DNA from: an uncultured Eubacteriales bacterium
GTDB taxonomy: Bacteria > Bacillota > Clostridia > Peptostreptococcales > Anaerovoracaceae
Assembly: GCA_902778585.1 (NCBI GenBank)
Contig: CACYYD010000004.1
Span: forward strand, 1 to 64,000
Length of the DNA: 64,000 bases
Reading direction: 5' to 3'
The position numbers and the translations under genes were made by a program. The notes below the pieces were generated by a model, which searched no databases, was not told the origin of the DNA, and worked only from the letters and a program-made list of their open reading frames with translations. This document shows, one piece after another, positions 59,764 to 64,000 of the stretch; position 1 is the stretch's first letter; every line of letters begins with the position of its first letter.

Positions 59764-62700
59764 TATCTTTTTCTTTGTTTTCCTTTGGTTTTGGCTTTAT
59801 GACGCGGGGCTGGTTCTTGTAATACCCGCGGTCCCTCCTGCATACCGACCTGTAATTGCAGTATCCGCAGGCAAGTTTATTGCTGTTTTTGAGCGGCTTT
59901 ATAGCGATATCTCCGCTGAGTATACCCGATGCGGTCTCCTCTATGCGTTTGATGACGTCGCCGCGCGCTTCTTCATAGTCTTCGCGGCTTATTCCGCCCT
60001 TTACGGATGCCAGCACCTTCTCAGGCATGGCGCTGAGAACGCCCTCTTCATTGAGATATGCCCCCTTGAGGTTGAACTCATCCTCAGCCGCCTTGCCGGC
60101 GATCGCTTCGTATTTTGCCGCGCTCACATCGTTAGCAGACTCGATCGGGTCCTTGATGTTGAAGTAGAACATTCCCGCCGGCGTCACCCCTCCGGAGGTG
60201 GCTGAGATCATGTATATCATCAGCTGCATCTTGTAGCCCTGACGCATCTTCCAGATGTCTAGCTTATCCGCACCGGTCTTGTAATCTATGATCCTTACGC
60301 GCTCTTCTCCACCTACATTGAGCATGTCGGCGCGGTCGATCTTGCCTTCCACACGGACCTCCTGCCCGTCCACCGTAAGAGTGATAGGTTCAAAGACTCC
60401 GTGCTTTCCGAACTTCTCCTCAAACACCGCAGAGGTAACGCTCTCTGCCGCGAGCTGTGAAGCCATCGCCCTTGCTGCCGCCGCGCATATCTCGCGTATG
60501 CGGCTCATGCGGTATTCTTCTCCGCCGGTTGAAATGAAGAGTCCGCCCCTGTATTTCCCGGCGAGCTCATCAAGCGCAGCCGTGACGAGTTCTTCAAGTC
60601 CGTCACCTTCAGGTATCTTTCCGGCGTTCATTATCTGTCTTGCGACTGCCATGAGGCATTCGTGATAAATGTCTCCGACAGAACGCGCATCGCTTTCGAA
60701 GGATCTCTCCTCTCTCGGTCTCAGGCCCCTTTCCACAAAGTACCTGAACGGGCAGTCGATGTAGCTGCCGATGGACGACGCGCTCATCACAAGGGATCCA
60801 TCCTCACGCCCGAAGAGTTTCTTCGCGGTATCCTTGCCGATCGGCTTCTGCACGTTATCATACGATGCCGCTTTAAGCATCATGTCAAGATCAGCCCGGC
60901 GGTTGTCTGAATACCACCTGAGCATGGCTTCGGTAAGCGCGCTGCCGGATCCCGCATCTTCTTCCTTGATGCGGTTCACGAGGTGGCGCATGCCATCCTC
61001 AGCCCTGTTGAGGACGTTTACTTCTCCGCGGCCCAGCGAGTCGTGCGCTGCGCTGCTTATCACATCCTGCTTTATCAGACGTTCCCTGTCTATCGCAGGG
61101 AAGAGGCGCCTGAGCGAATCGATGACCGGCGACGGGCTCATGTCGTTCCCGGCCGTATCGGTCATGGCCCAGCTTATGTATATCTTCTCAGAAGGTCTTG
61201 CCATCATGCGGTACATGGCGGCATTCTCTTCGTCCATCTTTATCTCATCCAGACTTCCGAGAGCAAAGCCCTTGCTTTTGAAGTACTTCTTCTCATCAAC
61301 TGAAAAGAGCCCTTCTGTCGCAGGCGACAGCGGCATCACGCCTTCGCAGGCACCCAGTATCACGGCTGCCCGCATCTGTCTCGGACGCGTTCTTATCATG
61401 GTACCCATGGAGAGCCCGTCGACAGTCGGCGGTATGACCCCGACCTCGACATCCGAAAGACCCGCTTTATAAATGTCCGTGAACTCTTTCAGATCGAGTT
61501 CTGAATCTCCCATGATCTCATCTATCTGATCAAGAAGTTCGAGCGCCTTGTCATAGCTCTGTGTCATGCGCTGAGCTTCGTCATGGAGCCCCGCTTCATC
61601 CTGTGCAGAGGCGGCTGCCTCCACACGTGCGGCAAGGTCCCATTCGCTGTCAAGGTATGACCTGAGGTCCTTTACGAATCCGCTCACGCTGCCCTTCTTT
61701 GCGATCGCCGCAAGCTTCGCGGCGGACCCGGCTATGCGCTCTCTCATCGATTCCAGCCGTTCAAAGGCTTCATCGCCGAGGTCCTCGCGGCCGTACTTGA
61801 AAGGTTTGTCCCACATAGAGCCTTTGACGCGGTAATCCCGCGCGTAGTTCTCGAGATCTTCAATGTCGCCATCAGACATGCCAGAAAGACCTGTCTTCAG
61901 CATGGCAAACAGATACGTGGACAGTTTTTTGCTTCCGATATAATCAAGAAGATTGATTATGAAGCTTACTGCCGCGCTGTCTGTTATGTCACGGGATGTG
62001 TCGGCAAACACCGGTAGTCCGTATTCCGCGAATACTCGCCTTATCACCGGCTGCATTGCGCCTTCATCATTTGCTATGACCTGGATGTCCCTCATGCGGT
62101 AACCGAGATCGCGGACCAGATGCCATATATACGCTGCAGCAGACTCCGCCTCGTAGTACGGATTCGCCGCGCAGACGAGAGTGAGGTCTTCAGGTATGAA
62201 GTCCCTGTTTTCTTCTCTCTCCTCACGGCTGAGCACGTCCTTCCAGAGAGATCTTTCTATGCGGGATACCGTCTCCGCCTTTTTTACCAGGTAATCTCCG
62301 CCTATCTCTTCAAGGCTGCATTCGATGCCGCGTTCTGCTGCCAGTCTTTCAAGTGACGCCGTCAGCTTTTCATCCAGCCCGAAGTCGCTCCTGTTGACTA
62401 TGAAGCTGACAGATTCAGCAGCATCGGCAAGTTCCATGACGGCATCGGCAAACTTAGGCGTTATGCTGTCATAGCCGTAGATCCAGACCTTCTTGCCTTT
62501 GATAAGCTGAGAGTCTCTGAACGCAGATACGTACATCGATATATAGTCTTCGGAGTCCGTGTACCTTCCGGCTATAGCCTCTTCATACGCACTGATGACT
62601 CCGCTGAGTTCCTTTATCTTTGCTTCGAGAAGCGGATCCCCGTCCGCGTCGGCCAGCATCTCCTGCAGTTTCTCCAGAGTGCAGTCCTGCTGCTTGAATT

Positions 62701-63064
62701 CGGAGATGAAGTCGTTCAGCATGGCCGTGAAAGTTATACGGCCGGCGGAACGCCTGAATATCTCAAAGTCTTCAGCGTGCTCGCGTATGAGCATCGAAAG
62801 GAGCATGAACCTGCCGTATTTATCGAGCATCCTGACAGACTCTTTCCCCTGCTCTGTGAGCACTCTGAGTCCGAGGCGGTTCATCGATATGATCTCAACA
62901 TCAAAAAGACACTCGCTTCCGAGATACTTAAGGGCCTGCTCTTCTGCCACCAGCGTGTACTGATCGGGCACCAGAACAAACGTCTCACCGCCGTGCTCCT
63001 TTACGGAGCCGTAGATGAAACGTTCCTTGTCGATATTCTCTCTTCCCGCGAATAGTCTAAGCAT
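59753..63064 (-). CDS. addB: AddB-like PD-(D/E)XK exonuclease subunit
   Basis: A 1103-residue AddB-family protein of the AddAB (RecBCD-equivalent) double-strand-break repair enzyme. C-terminal nuclease motifs include GKIDRADMLN and RIIDYKTG with the catalytic Asp and Lys. An Fe-S cluster set is suggested by DCPFRYFVERG and ACGYCNYRSVCRRD. The N terminus reads LRLFAGRENIDKERFIYG, where most AddB proteins have a GxGKT P-loop, so ATP binding there appears lost. addA is not adjacent in this window: the next genes are prfB upstream and walJ-like downstream. Confidence 0.88.
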   Translation of the reverse strand: MLRLFAGRENIDKERFIYGSVKEHGGETFVLVPDQYTLVAEEQALKYLGSECLFDVEIISMNRLGLRVLTEQGKESVRMLDKYGRFMLLSMLIREHAEDFEIFRRSAGRITFTAMLNDFISEFKQQDCTLEKLQEMLADADGDPLLEAKIKELSGVISAYEEAIAGRYTDSEDYISMYVSAFRDSQLIKGKKVWIYGYDSITPKFADAVMELADAAESVSFIVNRSDFGLDEKLTASLERLAAERGIECSLEEIGGDYLVKKAETVSRIERSLWKDVLSREEREENRDFIPEDLTLVCAANPYYEAESAAAYIWHLVRDLGYRMRDIQVIANDEGAMQPVIRRVFAEYGLPVFADTSRDITDSAAVSFIINLLDYIGSKKLSTYLFAMLKTGLSGMSDGDIEDLENYARDYRVKGSMWDKPFKYGREDLGDEAFERLESMRERIAGSAAKLAAIAKKGSVSGFVKDLRSYLDSEWDLAARVEAAASAQDEAGLHDEAQRMTQSYDKALELLDQIDEIMGDSELDLKEFTDIYKAGLSDVEVGVIPPTVDGLSMGTMIRTRPRQMRAAVILGACEGVMPLSPATEGLFSVDEKKYFKSKGFALGSLDEIKMDEENAAMYRMMARPSEKIYISWAMTDTAGNDMSPSPVIDSLRRLFPAIDRERLIKQDVISSAAHDSLGRGEVNVLNRAEDGMRHLVNRIKEEDAGSGSALTEAMLRWYSDNRRADLDMMLKAASYDNVQKPIGKDTAKKLFGREDGSLVMSASSIGSYIDCPFRYFVERGLRPREERSFESDARSVGDIYHECLMAVARQIMNAGKIPEGDGLEELVTAALDELAGKYRGGLFISTGGEEYRMSRIREICAAAARAMASQLAAESVTSAVFEEKFGKHGVFEPITLTVDGQEVRVEGKIDRADMLNVGGEERVRIIDYKTGADKLDIWKMRQGYKMQLMIYMISATSGGVTPAGMFYFNIKDPIESANDVSAAKYEAIAGKAAEDEFNLKGAYLNEEGVLSAMPEKVLASVKGGISREDYEEARGDVIKRIEETASGILSGDIAIKPLKNSNKLACGYCNYRSVCRRDRGYYKNQPRVIKPKPKENKEKDNAN

Positions 63065-63071
63065 TATCTCT

Positions 63072-64000
63072 CTATTTTACGGCCGCTGACTCCTGTGCGT
63101 CCTGCGACAGTTTTGCGCGGACAAACACATCCAGATCTCCGTCCATTACCGCATCCACGTTTCCGACTTCAGCACCCGTGCGTGTGTCCTTTACCAGCGT
63201 GTACGGCTGGAATACATAGTTCCTTATCTGCGAGCCCCATGTCGCCATCGACTGGTCGCCCTTTATCTCATTAAGGTTCTCCTTATGCGCCTCTTCAGCT
63301 ATCTTCGTAAGCTTCGAGACCAGGATCTTCATTGCGACCTCGCGGTTCATGATCTGCGAGCGCTCATTCTGGCATGTTACGACTATTCCGGTAGGCAGGT
63401 GCGTGATCCTTACAGCCGAATCCGTCGTGTTGACGTGCTGGCCTCCCGCGCCGCCTGATCTGTACGTATCTATCTTGAGATCGCCCGGGTCGATGTTTAC
63501 CTCGATGTCGTCACCTATGTCCGGGACAACTTCAACAGCTGCGAACGAAGTCTGCCTTTTGCCCATCGCATTGAAAGGCGAGATCCTCACAAGCCTGTGA
63601 ACACCGGTCTCGCTCTTCAGCAGACCGTAGGCGTTGTCGCCGCTCACCTCTATGGTAGAGCTCTTGATGCCGTAGTCGACGTCGTCCTGCCTGTCGAGTA
63701 TCTTCGTTTTGAAACCTTTCTTCTCGCAGTATCTGAGATACATGCGCTCGAGCATCTCAGCCCAGTCGTTGGCATCGACTCCGCCGGTGCCCGAGTGGAT
63801 GCTGAGTATGCAGTCCCTGTCGTCATACTTGCCGCTGAGCAGCATGTTTGTCTTAAGATCTTCGACTTCATCCGAAAGCTTGCCGAATCCCGCGATGACA
63901 TTCTTTGCCTCTTCGGCGTCATCGAGTTCTTCGGCTATATCAATAAGCTCGGGAAGTTCTTCCGCCTCGGATGAGATCTTCTCAAAGGCGGCCAGTCTTG
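63072..64000 (-). CDS. prfB: Peptide chain release factor 2 (5' end outside window)
   Basis: RF2 recognises UAA and UGA and releases the finished chain. The last 308 or so residues are present, about 57 short of the normal length, and the frame stays open to the right edge (RLAAFEKISSEAEELPEL and on). The GGQ catalytic loop is SGGAGGQHVNTTDSAVRI. The decoding region follows the usual order. The internal ATG at 63845 is not the true start. The programmed frameshift near codon 25 would lie beyond the edge. addB begins seven bases after its stop. Confidence 0.93.
   Translation of the reverse strand, partial: RLAAFEKISSEAEELPELIDIAEELDDAEEAKNVIAGFGKLSDEVEDLKTNMLLSGKYDDRDCILSIHSGTGGVDANDWAEMLERMYLRYCEKKGFKTKILDRQDDVDYGIKSSTIEVSGDNAYGLLKSETGVHRLVRISPFNAMGKRQTSFAAVEVVPDIGDDIEVNIDPGDLKIDTYRSGGAGGQHVNTTDSAVRITHLPTGIVVTCQNERSQIMNREVAMKILVSKLTKIAEEAHKENLNEIKGDQSMATWGSQIRNYVFQPYTLVKDTRTGAEVGNVDAVMDGDLDVFVRAKLSQDAQESAAVK

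Noticed and set aside
63072..63845. Release-factor-like short protein starting at an internal ATG (63845)
   Set aside because: The frame continues upstream with RF2-like sequence to the window edge, so it is the 3' part of full-length prfB.

Overview
The window looks like chromosome of an anaerobic, low-to-moderate GC Clostridia member (Bacillota). The support is a WhiA/RapZ cluster, a class B sortase, an [FeFe]-hydrogenase maturation GTPase (HydF), a 2-hydroxyacyl-CoA-dehydratase-type reductase with its activator, an AddB-type nuclease, a V-type ATPase and CUT1 sugar transport. Family-level placement (Family XIII/Anaerovoracaceae-like or Lachnospiraceae-like) is a guess. Nearly every gene is on the minus strand. 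The exceptions are the 3' end of a gene at the left edge, a CHAP-domain gene (7792), a CofE-like gene (9661) and a YwaF-like gene (19504). I see no tRNA, rRNA, insertion sequence, prophage or CRISPR array.

Layout. 1-7130: tail of an unknown gene, a repeat array, then (minus strand) murB, PHP phosphoesterase, rapZ, whiA and rlmD, preceded by an AI-2E-type membrane protein. 7148-11124: surface and cell-wall genes (membrane-anchored unknown, CHAP protein, VanY-like peptidase), an ATP-grasp protein and a CofE-like ligase. 11168-13828: a double-cubane-cluster-type reductase, a DUF3343 protein and an acyl-CoA dehydratase-type activase. 13990-16240: a TetR-controlled operon with twin palindromic operators, ending in a decayed gene. 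16322-19432: acyl-CoA ligase and HydF. 20312-34496: a raffinose/sucrose-type oligosaccharide locus (GH13 amylosucrase-like, fructokinase, GH32, GH36, ABC transporter, esterase, GalT). 34493-42103: metallophosphoesterase, a cytoplasmic ParB-like/BMP fusion, an anchored nuclease, TelA and XpaC-like proteins, and a lipoprotein. 42238-47630: a complete branched-chain amino-acid ABC operon (livJHMGF) behind a leader with an Ile/Val/Leu-rich peptide and a terminator-like hairpin. 47722-50656: a phosphoribosyltransferase, sortase B and a phosphohexomutase. 50921-58136: a V-ATPase operon of the Chlamydia/spirochaete/Bacteroidetes type (E, DUF2764, A, B, D, I, K) with Na+-site residues in subunit K. 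58201-64000: prfB (5' end outside the window), addB, walJ-like MBL hydrolase, rlmH and a 59-residue membrane protein.

How it fits together. The sugar locus would import alpha-galactosides and sucrose through one ABC system. GH36 would remove galactose, GH32 and the GH13 enzyme would act on the sucrose unit, and fructokinase and GalT would feed glycolysis. The liv leader suggests translation-coupled attenuation by branched-chain aminoacyl-tRNA. The V-ATPase is predicted to handle Na+.

The most unusual features are three intergenic arrays built from alternating inverted copies of a GTGTA(T/G) motif (about 289-440, 12257-12434 and 38224-38486). The third contains four nested or adjacent matched pairs and could fold into a multibranched structure in front of the nuclease gene. 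Others are the liv leader, the ParB-like/BMP fusion and a probably leaderless CHAP gene.
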